A DNA stretch of 64,000 bases, from the NCBI GenBank assembly GCA_021396245.1, contig WNYE01000002.1, forward strand, positions 186,001-250,000. Direction: 5' to 3'. The translations under genes and the position numbers were made by a program. The notes under the pieces were generated by a model that had not been told where the DNA came from, ran no database searches, and was given only the letters and a program-made list of their open reading frames with translations. Shown in pieces: positions 20,814 to 31,780 of this stretch; positions within the stretch are counted from its first letter, which is position 1; each line of letters starts with the position of its first letter. Source of the stretch: Sporothrix humicola (lineage: Eukaryota; Ascomycota; Sordariomycetes; Ophiostomatales; Ophiostomataceae).

Positions 20814-23287
20814 GAAAGCACTGTCGACAAAGGCGAAGATGTAGTAAAGTCGGGTGGTTTGCCACAAAAAGAGGGCTGCAGTTGTGGGAACTGTGGTGAG
20901 GCGCTCGGAGGGTATGGAGCACAAGATGAAGTGGACGAGCGGGTTGAGAAAGATGACGGACGTTTCCTGGCTTGTCAGTTTATGGGCCTCTAGTTGGGAT
21001 GAGATAAACTTTGGAACTGTGCTGCGATCTGCAAGGATGGTCAAGGCAGTATCAGGCCCATCGGGAATTTCAAACACCATGCAATATTTGCTGTTTCGTA
21101 GCTCATGCTTAATGGAAAGACAGAGGGGGCCAGTCAACTCCTGGTCATGGAGCTGGAGGGTAAACAAGCGCTTGACCAATCTTTTGGCACGCTTTATGGA
21201 TGTCTCGCTTGCCATATTGATACAGTGAAAAGGCAATGTGTAGTAAATTGGGATAGGAACGGTGATTGCAGAGGGCACTGGATGTGGTGAGATCAGATCG
21301 CAACTTGGGACTTTCCACTTGGTGCTTCTCTGGCTGCCAGGACTCAGATACAAGATGAAGGGCAATGTGAACAAAAGTGATGGAAGACAACAGGGCCGAT
21401 GACAATAATACAACAGAAGCAAGATGGATCTGACGAAAAGGCAAATGAACAAGAAACAATGATCAAAGCAAAAGCCAGCTCCGCCAGCGTTGGCCAACAG
21501 GCTTACCGTGTTGGATCGAGAATAGGTGACTGTGCCTGGGCAGAAGCTTGGAGACGAACACGAGATGATGCGTGTTGCACGAGCAGACTGATAGGAGGGC
21601 GAAAGTGGTTGGTGGGTTGCTAGGATTTGTTCGTTGTTTTTGGTTGGAGGCTGAGGGCAAATGCAGGTGAAAAGACAGCACAACCGAGTAGGCAATACAC
21701 GTTTTCGTGTCAAAAAAGTTCCAAGAAATGGTGTGCACTGTAAAACAAGGATGAATTTGTGCAAAAAAGAGGGAGCGAGTTGAAAAAAGAAGAGTGTGAG
21801 GAGGGAGACGGATGTCGGTAGACAAGAAAGTGAAGATGTCGTGGGAAGAAGATGATGGATCAACAAAAGGGGGAGAAGGGGGAGAAGGGGGAAAAGGACA
21901 AAAGCAACGCGATGCAGGGCACTTGCTTCAAGAAACAACAGTCGCGATTGCTAAACTGAGAAGCGCAGGTAAACAACTTGTGGTGCTTTCCGTATTTAAA
22001 TAATAGCTTGCAGCTTTTAAAGCTCTGGGAAGTAGCGATAGACTGGAAAAGGGGGTGACTGGTGAGCCTGGCAGCAACAACCGATGAACAAGAGCGGTAA
22101 AGATGGAGAAATCGATACAGGAAGAGAAGGTGCAGAAGGATAGAAGGAAGGTGCGTGGACGATGGCGGAGTAACGCGAAAGTGACGACTTCAGATGGAAG
22201 CAGCGAGCAATGGGTGTGACGACCGCCAGTGACGGGTTTGGAAGGAGCGAGGGCAAGTAAACAAACCACCACTGCACCGTACCTTCCCAAACTGTCGCCA
22301 AACTAGACGTGGCAAGTGTAGCACAGAATATGCATGCAAGAACCTCGAGTACCCTGATATGGAGAAGGACAGACTCAGTTGCACCTTCTATCTCTTGCCT
22401 CTGATGTTACGCGCTCAAATCAGAGCAAGAGTTAAGAGGCAAGTGCAATGGTCGTCCATCTCTGGTGACGTCGCAAGCACGTGAGCCAAACAAATGCGGC
22501 CACTTGGCAGCAGGAAGGAAACTTGAGACTCAGATGGAGTCCATGAAGTCCAGTCAAATAATGTTTCAGGCTTCTAGAATCTAGCTTCGGTCGTCTCTGT
22601 TTGCTTGAATTGCCGTCGAAAGAGGATCTGTCGACTGCGTCTGGCTGTCGCCGTATTCCCGCTTCAAGACGCCCCATGGTCCGATTTGGGGCGATTTTTC
22701 ATATGTGAGCGTAGCACTCAGTTTAAGTGTTTAATCCAGATTGATGACTGAATAAAATAATGAGTTATAAGAAAAATAAAGGGGAGGAGGAAATGTCGTG
22801 ATGCGATGGTCGATGTTGATGTTGGACCCCTGTCGCAGATTCACGTGATTGTATGTACTCCGTACCTGGCCCGAATTTGACGCCAGGGGCAGTTCCGTGA
22901 CCCTAGTACTTCCGCTAGCCAATGGCGGGAGCCCCTGTGGGGAACTGGTTCAGGCTGGAGCATTAGCTGGCCGGCACTATTACGCGTGTTGGCCAGAAAC
23001 ATCATTTGTGTGCAACTCCTTATTTTCCGCCAGAACAACAAGAGGAGGCGGCATTCCGGCATCGACGACAGCCCGACGGACGACGACACACGGAAGCGGT
23101 AAATACAATCTTTTCAACAAATCTACGACAGCCGACACTCGTTTCTACATCAGACGGACACATACCCCTATTTGTTTACAGACCGAACGAACCGCGACTT
23201 GCCATGACTGGCCTCTGCATTTCCACGCGTTCACGACTTTGAACCTAACCGACAACACATCTACGACTTTTCCCCGGCCTGCCTAGC
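20814..23287. promoter_or_regulatory. Divergent promoter/leaders of the eIF4E-binding-motif gene and dynactin p150
   Basis: About 2.5 kb. On the minus strand the first part is pyrimidine-rich and in frame with the downstream start without a stop for about 375 codons. CACGTG sites occur at 22478-22483 and 22842-22847, the latter inside TCACGTGA. Three G5 tracts spaced by GAGAA-like loops lie at 21869-21891 on the + strand. No separate gene was identified. Confidence 0.5.
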
Positions 23288-26200
23288 ATGGAGCCTGCCG
23301 TGGGGCATATTGTCCAGCTGCAGGACGGCACCCGCGGCATCATCCGTTTCGCTGGACGGCCGCACTTTGCTCCTGGTGAATGGGTGGGCGTCGAGCTCGA
23401 GGCGCCGACGGGCAAGAACGACGGCAGTGTGCAGGGCGAGCGGTACTTTGACTGTGCCATGGGCCACGGCATGTTCTTGCGGCCCAAGGCTGTGACGGTC
23501 ATTGGCGTGGCAGGTGGCGACGACGATGAGGAGGAAGATGAGGAAGAGGACGAAGAGGAGGAGGAGGAGGCCCCAGCACCGGCGCCGGCACCAGCTCCTG
23601 CAAGGCCTCCTGTACGACAGCCAGCTGCAAGACCGTCTGCCGTAGCAGGCCGGCCATCGGTTGGTGCTGCTGCATCCGGACCGGCCGCGAGAAAGTCAAC
23701 AGTTGGCGGCCGGCCCAGCAGTGTTTACACAGGAGCATCTGCTGGCAGCCGAACGAGCATGTCTGGCGACACTGGCCTGACAAAACGGATGAGCCTCAAC
23801 GCGCCGAGCCCTAGTCCGGTATCACGGTCGCGGCCATCAAGCATAGCAAGGGTGAGTGAACACTACAGATGATGTGTGTGATGTCTGGAAGCTAACACGT
23901 TCAGTCACCAACTAAATCTCCAACAAAACAACTTGCGACCGCCTCATCGAGTACGGCAACTTCACGTACGGGGACACCATCGAATGCCGGCACTGGTGCC
24001 GGTAGCCGGCTATCATCCGCCACCTCACGGCCTCGCCCATCGGTCGGTGGCACAAGAACATCCATGGGCCCTCCAGCAGTGCCAGCATCACGAGGCGGCC
24101 GCCTGTCAACGGCAGGCTCTACAACAGCCGGTCGTACAACGAGTACTACACCTCGGTTAGGAGCTGCACGGCCGGGTGTTGGCAGTACTGCGGCGTCTCG
24201 CGTCGGTGGCCGGCCATCGAGCATTCGCGTTGCGTCTGGCGATTCCGGCAACGAGAGCGCCGGCAGCAGCCGCCTCAGCGGCGCCAGACCGACACGGGGC
24301 AGCATTGACGGCCGGATCATGTCTCCGCATAAGAGCAGTGACGACGAGATCCTGTCGCCGCAGCCAAAGAGCCCTGTCCAGTCACGGGCTGCTGCGCTGG
24401 AGCGTCTGACGTCGGGAGCACCCAAGGCGGGCACTGCGGCAAGTACTAGGCAGACTGCTGCCGCCGCCGCCGCCAGCTCGGGAGCATCCGCATCCGCCAC
24501 TCGCCCCGCTGCGTCGACGGCGGCCGCGCATCGCGAGATTGAAGACCTCAAGGCCAAGCTGCGGGTGCTCGAACGCAAGCGGCTCGAGGACCGCGACAAG
24601 CTCAAGAACCTCGACAAGCTGACGGCGGACTGCGACAAGTACCAGGGCATCATCCAAAAGATCCAGGCCAAGTACCAGCCGCAGCAGCAAGAGAACACGG
24701 ACCTGCGCAAGCAGCTCAAGGAGGCCGAAACTTTGTTAGAGTCGGTCGAGACGATGCAGGCCGAGCACGACTCGGCGATGGAGCTGGCGACGCTGGACCG
24801 CGAGATGGCGGAAGAGCAGGCCGAAGTATACAAGGCGGAGCTGGACGCGGTGAAACTGAAAAACGAAGAGCTGGAGCTCGAGGTGGAGGTGCTGCGGGGC
24901 GAGAATGCCGAGTTCACGCAGGGCATGTCGCCGGAAGAAAAGGCCAGTGCGAGCTGGCTGCAGATGGAGCGGACCAACGAGCGGTTGCGGGAGGCTCTGC
25001 TGCGCCTGCGCGACATTACGCAGCAGCAAGAAGAAGAGCTGCGCGACGAGATCAAGATTCTGGAGGAGGACGTCAAGGAGTTGACGGCAGCTAAGGAGCA
25101 GCACGAGTCGACCAAGGAAAAGCTGGTGCAGGCCGAGGCGGTCGTCGAGGATCTGCGGCAGCAGCTGGACGCCGCCCAGGCGGCCGACGACATGATTATG
25201 GACCTGACCGAGCGCAACATGAGCCAGGCCGAGCAGGTCGAAGAGCTCAAGGCAGTCATTGAGGACCTCGAGAACCTCAAGGAAATCAACGACGAGCTGG
25301 AGATCAACCACGTGCAGAACGAGCGCGAGATGCAGGAGGAGCTCGACTTCAAGGCGGCCGTCATCCAGGAACAGGCGCGTCGCGCCGGCCAGCAGGAAGA
25401 AAAGCTCGAGGAGATGGAGTATGGCCTGACGCGGTTCCGCGAGGTGGTGACGAGCCTGCAGAGCGATCTGGAGGACATGCGGGCGTCGCACGCGGTGACG
25501 GAGAACGAGTCGGAGCAGCTCAACAGCCGGTCGCGGGCAATTATGGACCTCAACATGAAGCTGCAGCTGTCGGCGGCCAAGGCGCAGGTCAAGACGATCG
25601 ACCTGGAGCTGCGGCGGATGGAGGCGCAGGAGGCCGAGCAGCACCTGGAGATTGTCAAGCTCTTCTTGCCCGACGCGTACCTGCAGACGGACCGCAACTC
25701 GGTGCTGGCGCTGCTGCGGTTCCGGCGCCTCGCGTTCAAGGCCAATTTGCTCAACGGGTTCGTGCGCGAGCGCATCAACCAGCCGGCGCACCCGGGCCAC
25801 GAGGACGACGTGTTTGTCGGGTGCGACGTGGTGGACAAGCTGACGTGGGTGGCGGCGATGTGCGACCGGTTTGTGAGCGCGATCAGCCGGTGCTCGACGG
25901 ACAACTTTGCGCGGTTTGACGGGGCGCTGTACGAGCTGGAGCCGGTGGAGCGGGCGCTCAACGCGTGGATCGACGGCTTGCGGCGCGACGAGCTCAAGGA
26001 ACAGACGTGTGCGGCGGAGCTGCAGCGGTCGATTGCGCTCATGTCGCACCTGGCGGAGGTGCACCTGTCGCCGGACGCCAACAATAACAGCAACAATAAC
26101 CAGCAAGGCCAGGGCACACCCAAGGCTAGCGGTTTCGGCAATCTGGGCAATCTGGGCAACAACCTGGCCAACAACAACGGCAGCGTCAGCATTGGCCAGG

Positions 26201-27921
26201 ACGAGGAGCACGACGGCCAGGACCTGGAGGGCTTCGCGGACAACCTGCACATGCGCGCCGTGCTGATGCAGAGCCACCTCGAGTCGGCGTCGATTGCGCT
26301 GCACACGGCGCGCGGCATGGTGCAGCGCGTGATCCCGCCCACAGACGACGAGGACGATGCGGCGCAGTACTTTGCGCGGCGCGCGGAGGCGGCGATTGCG
26401 CAGACGCGCAGCGCCAAGGTGGTGGCGGGCAAGGCGGTGCGGGCGCTCGAGGAGCTCAAGTCGCGGTCACTCTCTCTCATGCCGGACACGCTCGAGGCGT
26501 TTGAGCAGTGCGAGGCGGCGTCGCGGGGCCTGGCGGAGCTGGCGCGGCGCATGGGTCTCGACCTGTTTGCGCTGCTGCACGAGGAGGGCCGCACCGAGGC
26601 TTTTACTTATACTGAAGTGCAGACGGTCGTGCACAACGCGACGCTGGCGGTGGCGCGCGGCACCAACACGGACGGCGGGTCGGCGGACGAGGACCTGTTT
26701 GCGACGTACCTGGCCAAGCTGCGGTCGGTGGCGAGCCAAGTGTCGGACGTAGCGGCGCTGTCGGGCGACCTGTCGCAAACGCTCGAGTTTGACCGCCCTG
26801 CGGCGCCGTGGGTCGTGCGCGGCCAGGAGATCAAGGCGTCCAAGACGGTGCCGGTCGATGCCGAGGAGGAGCTGCGGCGGCTGCGGGACGACCATGCCGA
26901 AGCCCGCCGCGTTATCACCCGGCGCGACAACGACCTGGGCACGGCGCAGCTCAAGATTGAGACCTTGGAGAGCAAGATGCGCGACGCGCAGAACAAGGCG
27001 TCGATCATTACGGAGCTGGAGCGGTCGATGGCGGCCGAGCAGGTCTTTACGAAGCAGCTCAAGGAGGACATTGAGAAGCAGGACCGCGAGCTCAAGAGTT
27101 TGGAGGCAGACCGCGACCGCTGGAAGAAGATTGCCAGCGACGCGAGCCTGTTGGCCGGTGGCGTCGGCGGGGAGGAGGTTGTTATTGGCGAAGATGGCCA
27201 GCGGGTTGTTGTTGGCGGCGCCGGCAGCCAGGCGGCAGCGCGCCATTCCAAGGAGCGGGCGGTTGCGACGGCGCGCGAGATGGAGGCGCTCAAGGCCGAG
27301 ATTGCGAGCCTGCAGGCCGTCGTGCGGTACCTGCGCGAGGACAGCCGGCGCGCCCGTCTCACCGAGCAGGCCAACCACGCCTGGCTTGCGGAGCCGCTTC
27401 TACGCAAGAGCAAGCGGACCGACCAGGCCCAAAAGCAGCCCACGGCTGCTTCTCGCGCTCAGGCTGTGGCTGTCGAGGCGCGCGATGTGCTGGGCGAACT
27501 GGTAAAGATGGCCAGCGCGGCGCGGGTATACGACCTGGGCAAGCAGCTGCCGGCGGACCGTCTGGCCTGGCGGCCCGCACACACGTCACCCGGCTACCAT
27601 GCCGCCAAGCTGGCCGAGGACTATGCGGCGTGGAAGGGCTGGGAAGCGTCGGTGGTGCGCAAGGCACGGGATGTGAGCAGTGGCGCGGCCGTGGCCGTGG
27701 GTGCTGGCGGCGGGGCTGGCGCCGACTATGTGTCGAGCAAGCGGCTGGCGCGCAAGCAGCACGCGGCTGCGGCCCGGCAGCAGCAGATCCGCCTTCCGGG
27801 ATCAAGCGGAGACGACGACAAGGAGAACAGTCCTGCTGGCGGCGTGCGTGTTGTTGGCGAACGGACGCAGTCGTGGTGGCAGAGACAGGTGCACACAGAC
27901 GATCCAGTCTACCGTGCCTAG
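23288..27921 (+). CDS. Dynactin large subunit p150Glued
   Basis: Two exons, 23288-23851 and 23905-27921, separated by a 53-bp intron with GCTAAC, give 1526 aa. Residues 1-75 form a CAP-Gly domain with the EWVGVEL strand and the signature GKNDGSVQG, which binds tubulin and EB1/CLIP tails. A run of Asp/Glu and an Ala-Pro repeat follow, then a Ser/Thr/Arg-rich basic linker to about residue 390, which usually aids microtubule binding. A long coiled coil spans about 397-770 (dynein intermediate-chain contact), the dynactin intercoiled domain about 780-1080, and a second coiled coil about 1174-1262. The gene is the counterpart of Neurospora ro-3 and Aspergillus nudM. It acts with dynein in nuclear distribution and vesicle transport. 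The length exceeds the usual 1250-1400 because of low-complexity inserts. Confidence 0.96.
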
Positions 27922-28167
27922 GATGTTGAGGGACAAAGAAACCATTAGGGTCATACTAACCCCCGTTTATACAGCTGTCTGCTATATACCCCCATTTCAT
28001 TTCACTATTACTTTCTACTTCATCTCATTACATGGCGAGCATTACTGTCATAATCTAGTATCGAACCAGATATCCTCTTTCTTACAACCTTGAGCAGAAA
28101 GGCCAACATGACCCATGTGTATTTTTGTGCTGTATAAAATAATTCCCTAAGAATAACCCACCTCCGC

Positions 28168-29043
28168 TCATGCCTTGCCCTTGCCCTTCTTGCTCTTCTT
28201 GGTATCGCTGCCCCCGATTGCGCCGCCCGGTGCCCCACCGCCCATTCCTCCCATTCCGCCCAACGCCGCCATCGCCTGCCGCATGTCCGGCATCCCGCCA
28301 CCGCCGCCCAGCGCGCCCGGCCCGCCCGCGCCCTGCATCTCCTTCATCACGTCCTGGAACAGGTTCTCAGATACGCCGCCGCCCGTCATGGCCGGGCTCA
28401 GATACGGCACCAGCGCCGGCAGTTTCCAGCCGCGCGGGATGGCCGGCCGCGGGTACGCTTCGCCGCGGGGCGGTGGCGGCGGTGCTCCCCGTACGGTCTC
28501 CCGCAGGCCCGCACTCGACTCGGTCGTCGGGTGCGCCGCCAGGTACTTGGCCACCAGAATGTAGAGGTGGTGCTTGTTTTTCACGGAAGAGCTCTCCTTG
28601 AGGTCCACCTTGACGCGGCCCGGGTTGGCCCAGTCCTTGGGGTGCGTCTTGGTGGGCTCAAAGACGGTGCGCAGCTGCAGCGAGGCGCAGGCGTCGACGA
28701 CGTCGCGGGCCAGCGGGTTCGAGACGGCCAAGCTCTTGCTGACGCGGCGGCCCTCGGCGCGCGAGCGGTCCTTGTCAAAGTAGACGGGGTAGAGCGCGGG
28801 GAAGCCGGCGTACGACGGCGGGGGGCCGCCGTCGCCGCCCATCACTTCTTGGCGGAGGACATTTGGTTGTTGTTGGCGCTGTTGCGGTATTGATGGTGCA
28901 GACGCAGATTGTGCGGGTTGTCTTGCCGGCTCTTTGCGGCGGATAATGTCCGTCTCGTCGAAATCATCGATATCGTCCTCGGAGGGGTCCGAGTAGACGT
29001 CGTCGCTGTCCTCGACCTCTTCGACTATCGCTTGACGCGACAT
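28168..29043 (-). CDS. SEC65: Signal recognition particle subunit SRP19 (Sec65)
   Basis: Single exon, 291 aa, ATG at 29043. An acidic N-terminal stretch of about 50 residues precedes the SRP19 fold at about 85-175. Its hallmarks are LYPVYFDKDRSRAEGRRVSK and KTHPKDWANPGRVKVDL, which contact SRP RNA helices 6 and 8. The C-terminal third is Pro- and Gly-rich and ends in a Lys cluster (KKSKKGKGKA), typical of fungal Sec65 tails. It nucleates SRP assembly, allowing Srp54 to bind the RNA for co-translational targeting to the ER. The gene ends 246 bp past the dynactin stop, convergent with it. Confidence 0.94.
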   Translation of the reverse strand: MSRQAIVEEVEDSDDVYSDPSEDDIDDFDETDIIRRKEPARQPAQSASAPSIPQQRQQQPNVLRQEVMGGDGGPPPSYAGFPALYPVYFDKDRSRAEGRRVSKSLAVSNPLARDVVDACASLQLRTVFEPTKTHPKDWANPGRVKVDLKESSSVKNKHHLYILVAKYLAAHPTTESSAGLRETVRGAPPPPPRGEAYPRPAIPRGWKLPALVPYLSPAMTGGGVSENLFQDVMKEMQGAGGPGALGGGGGMPDMRQAMAALGGMGGMGGGAPGGAIGGSDTKKSKKGKGKA

Positions 29044-29650
29044 TGTGTGTGGGGGGTGGGTGGGTGGAAAGAACGGTGGGAGAGAAGATGGGTGGTCGTT
29101 GTTGACAACGTTGGTCGTCGCGATGTTGAGTCGATAGAGGTGGAAGGTGGATGTGGTTGACAATGTGCACGTTATCCGTTTACATACATAACCTGGCCTG
29201 GAATTTTCTTGTGGGCAAGAGCTGGCGGGGCGCTGGGTTTGTGGGGACAATTTGTGGTAAGTTGGGAGGAAAGTGCTAGAGAAAAGTGGGCCCAATCACA
29301 GGCGAGAGCCTCGTCCACCCAAACCACAGTCCAGCGACGAGGCTGATCTACAAGCACGCTACAGAGTACAATAGTTGACAGCCAGTAGAGCTTCATAAGT
29401 GGTCAAGTCTTTCCTCTTTTTGCCAAATTATTTGTTTAATTTAATTTATCTCTTTTCTTTATCCAATACACCATCCAAATGCCCGTTGCTCCCCATCATT
29501 TGCCGTCACCAAAATAAACGAAATAAAAGATTAAAAGACAGGAAAAAAAAAACAGTACAAACCAGTAGAATGTGATGTTGAAATCGTGCCGAACCAGATA
29601 TTAAACTTTACTTCAACTCCAAATCCCAAAAGCCCAGAGCTCAGTCTACC
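29044..29650. other. Intergenic between SEC65 start and MTHFR stop
   Basis: About 600 bp. It holds the SEC65 5' leader (29044-29170), its promoter, and the AT-rich 3' UTR of the MTHFR gene (29400-29600). No gene is seen. Confidence 0.6.
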
Positions 29651-31780
29651 TCACGCCGACACAAGATTCCATAGCGAGTCCTTCTCGATAAAGTTGTGGT
29701 GGATAATGTTGACCAGCCAGTAGTCGTTGCGCGTTCTCTCGAGCAGCGTGTCCGTCGCCGAGCCCTTGGGGTAGAGGGCTGCCCACTCCTTCCAGATGCC
29801 AAACGCCTCCTCGCTCCATGCCCGGAAGCTGACCTCCTCGACAATGGTGGGTGTGATGATCTCCTTGCCTGGGAAGACGCCCCAGGTCACGGCGTTGGTG
29901 CTGGCCTCGACGGTGGCGGGGGCCTCGCCATTTTCGGCCACGCGGCCGCTGGCGTCGGACGAGACAAAGTCGCCGGCGGCGTTGATGGCGTAGAAGCAGA
30001 CGGTCTCGCGCACGGCCGGGTCGGTCAGGCGACTTTGTAGAGTTTTCCAGTCGGCCGACGGCAAAAAGAACTCGACAAACGCCTTTTGGAACACGAACCC
30101 GTGCGGCGGGCCCCAGCCAAACGTCGCGTCCGTCGACGGGATGCCGTTGACCGCCGGCTGCGACGCCACCGTCCACCAGCCCTTGCTGTTGAGCTTGACC
30201 AGCTCGTCGCGGATCGTCGCCGTCTCCGGGTTGAACTCCTCCTCGCTCCAGGGGATCGCGGCCAGCTCGCCCGCCAGATACCGGATAAAGATCTCGTTAA
30301 TGTCTTCTGTGCGCGTCGGCTTGCCCCACAGCTTGAGCGCCTGGTTGACCGTCATGTGCAGGCTGACACCGTAGCCGTCAATCTCACCGTACGCCGGCGA
30401 CCGCGCGTCACCCCACCGGCCGTTGGGGAAATCGTCCCACGTCGCCTCGCGGCCAAGCACACCTTCACCCTCGGAAATAGCAAGTGTGTTGGACCGCGTG
30501 TTGACCGGCTCGGCCGGCACGCTGGCCTCGAGCGCCGTGGCCTCGTAGTCTGGGTGGGACGCCGCGCGGCCCGACACGATCACGCGGTTGCGCGGGTCCG
30601 AGCCGATAGATGATTGGCGCCGCGCCGGGTGGCCCTCGAGGGGAGACAAAACTGCAACACCGCTGCCGCCGCCTGAGCTACCGTTAATGCGAATGGACGG
30701 CAAGCCGAGCGAGTTGGTTGTTACTGCCGCCACGACGTCATCCACAACAGCCACCTCGCCCGCCACCGCCACCTCGTCGTCCTCGTCGGGCGTGCCCGGC
30801 GGGATCAGGTGTGTACGCTCAATGATAAACGAGACCGCCTTCTCCAGGTTGAGCGTGTAAAAGTGGAAGCCCTTGGGCCGGTCGGCGCGCGTCCGGTCCT
30901 TGATCTCCTTGACCTGCTCCACCAGCTCGCTGATAATGTCCACGCCCACGCTCTTGACCTGCTCGTCGTCCTTTTTGACTGCATCGAGCCGCTCCATCAG
31001 GGCGTCGGGTATGCGTGCGTGGCTCAGCTTTGTCGTCCGCTTGATCATCTGGTAGTTTTGGATCGGCATGAGGCCCGGAATCAGGGGAATGTTGCTGAAC
31101 GCGCCGCTCGGGTGCTCCAGCAGCGTCTTTTCGAATTTTGCATAGGCCTCCTGGTCAAAGAAGAGCTGTGTCATGACGAAATCCGCGCCGGCCTGCACCT
31201 TTTCCACCAGGTACGGCAGATCGTGCTCGAGACTCTGGCCCAGCGGGTGGCTCTCCTCGGCGTGGCCCTCGGGGTAGGCGGCCACGCCAATGCAGAAGTA
31301 GTCGCCGTGCTGCTTGCGAATGTACTTGACCAAATCAATGGCGTAAGTAAACTCGAGCTCTTCCGAACCGGGTGCGCCGGCCCCGGATGCCGCCGCATCT
31401 TTGAATGTCTCGTCGCTGTACTCGGTCGGCCGTGGCGGATCGCCCCGCAGCGCCAGGATGTTGCGGATGCCCAGGGCCTTGGCGTCCTCCAGCGCCTTGT
31501 CAATCAGGTCGCGGCTCATATTTGTGCACGTCAAGTGTAAACACGTCGTCAAGCCTAGCTCGCGCTGGCAGATCTCCGCCAGCTCCAGCGACTTTTGTGC
31601 CGTCGAGCCGCCCGCACCCCACGTCACGTTGACAAACAGCGGCCGCAGTGCCCGTGCCATGCGGTCCAGCCGGTCCCGCAGGTTGGCAAAGCCCATGGAC
31701 GTCTTGGGCGGGAAGAACTCGAGGGAAAAGTAGAACGACTCCGGCGACAATGCCGCGATCTTGTCGGTGATTTTGTCCAT
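29651..31780 (-). CDS. Methylenetetrahydrofolate reductase
   Basis: Single exon, 709 aa, ATG at 31780. Residues 1-300 are the FAD-binding TIM barrel: SLEFFPPKT at 19-27 with the catalytic Glu, NVTWGAGGS, and LTCTNM followed by LALRGDPPR. The C-terminal half (about 440-705) is the regulatory domain that binds S-adenosylmethionine in eukaryotic enzymes. Between them is a long linker (about 325-435) with an acidic Val-rich run and a Ser/Arg-rich segment (RRQSSIGSD) that could be phosphorylated, by analogy with the regulated human enzyme; this is inference. It reduces methylene-THF to methyl-THF for methionine synthesis. The best match is the Met13-type isozyme rather than Met12, but the assignment of isozyme is tentative. 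Confidence 0.95.
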   Translation of the reverse strand: MDKITDKIAALSPESFYFSLEFFPPKTSMGFANLRDRLDRMARALRPLFVNVTWGAGGSTAQKSLELAEICQRELGLTTCLHLTCTNMSRDLIDKALEDAKALGIRNILALRGDPPRPTEYSDETFKDAAASGAGAPGSEELEFTYAIDLVKYIRKQHGDYFCIGVAAYPEGHAEESHPLGQSLEHDLPYLVEKVQAGADFVMTQLFFDQEAYAKFEKTLLEHPSGAFSNIPLIPGLMPIQNYQMIKRTTKLSHARIPDALMERLDAVKKDDEQVKSVGVDIISELVEQVKEIKDRTRADRPKGFHFYTLNLEKAVSFIIERTHLIPPGTPDEDDEVAVAGEVAVVDDVVAAVTTNSLGLPSIRINGSSGGGSGVAVLSPLEGHPARRQSSIGSDPRNRVIVSGRAASHPDYEATALEASVPAEPVNTRSNTLAISEGEGVLGREATWDDFPNGRWGDARSPAYGEIDGYGVSLHMTVNQALKLWGKPTRTEDINEIFIRYLAGELAAIPWSEEEFNPETATIRDELVKLNSKGWWTVASQPAVNGIPSTDATFGWGPPHGFVFQKAFVEFFLPSADWKTLQSRLTDPAVRETVCFYAINAAGDFVSSDASGRVAENGEAPATVEASTNAVTWGVFPGKEIITPTIVEEVSFRAWSEEAFGIWKEWAALYPKGSATDTLLERTRNDYWLVNIIHHNFIEKDSLWNLVSA

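Noticed and set aside
24736..26304. 522-codon antisense frame in dynactin
   Set aside because: Leu/His/Arg-rich composition is the expected complement of Glu/Lys/Gln codons; no ATG context or splice support.
23901..26594. 897-codon open frame antisense to dynactin p150
   Set aside because: It is a Ser/Arg/Cys-rich mirror of the GC3-biased coiled-coil codons, has no domain, and overlaps a certain gene entirely.
30809..31540. 243-codon frame antisense to MTHFR
   Set aside because: Fully inside MTHFR, no homology-like motifs.
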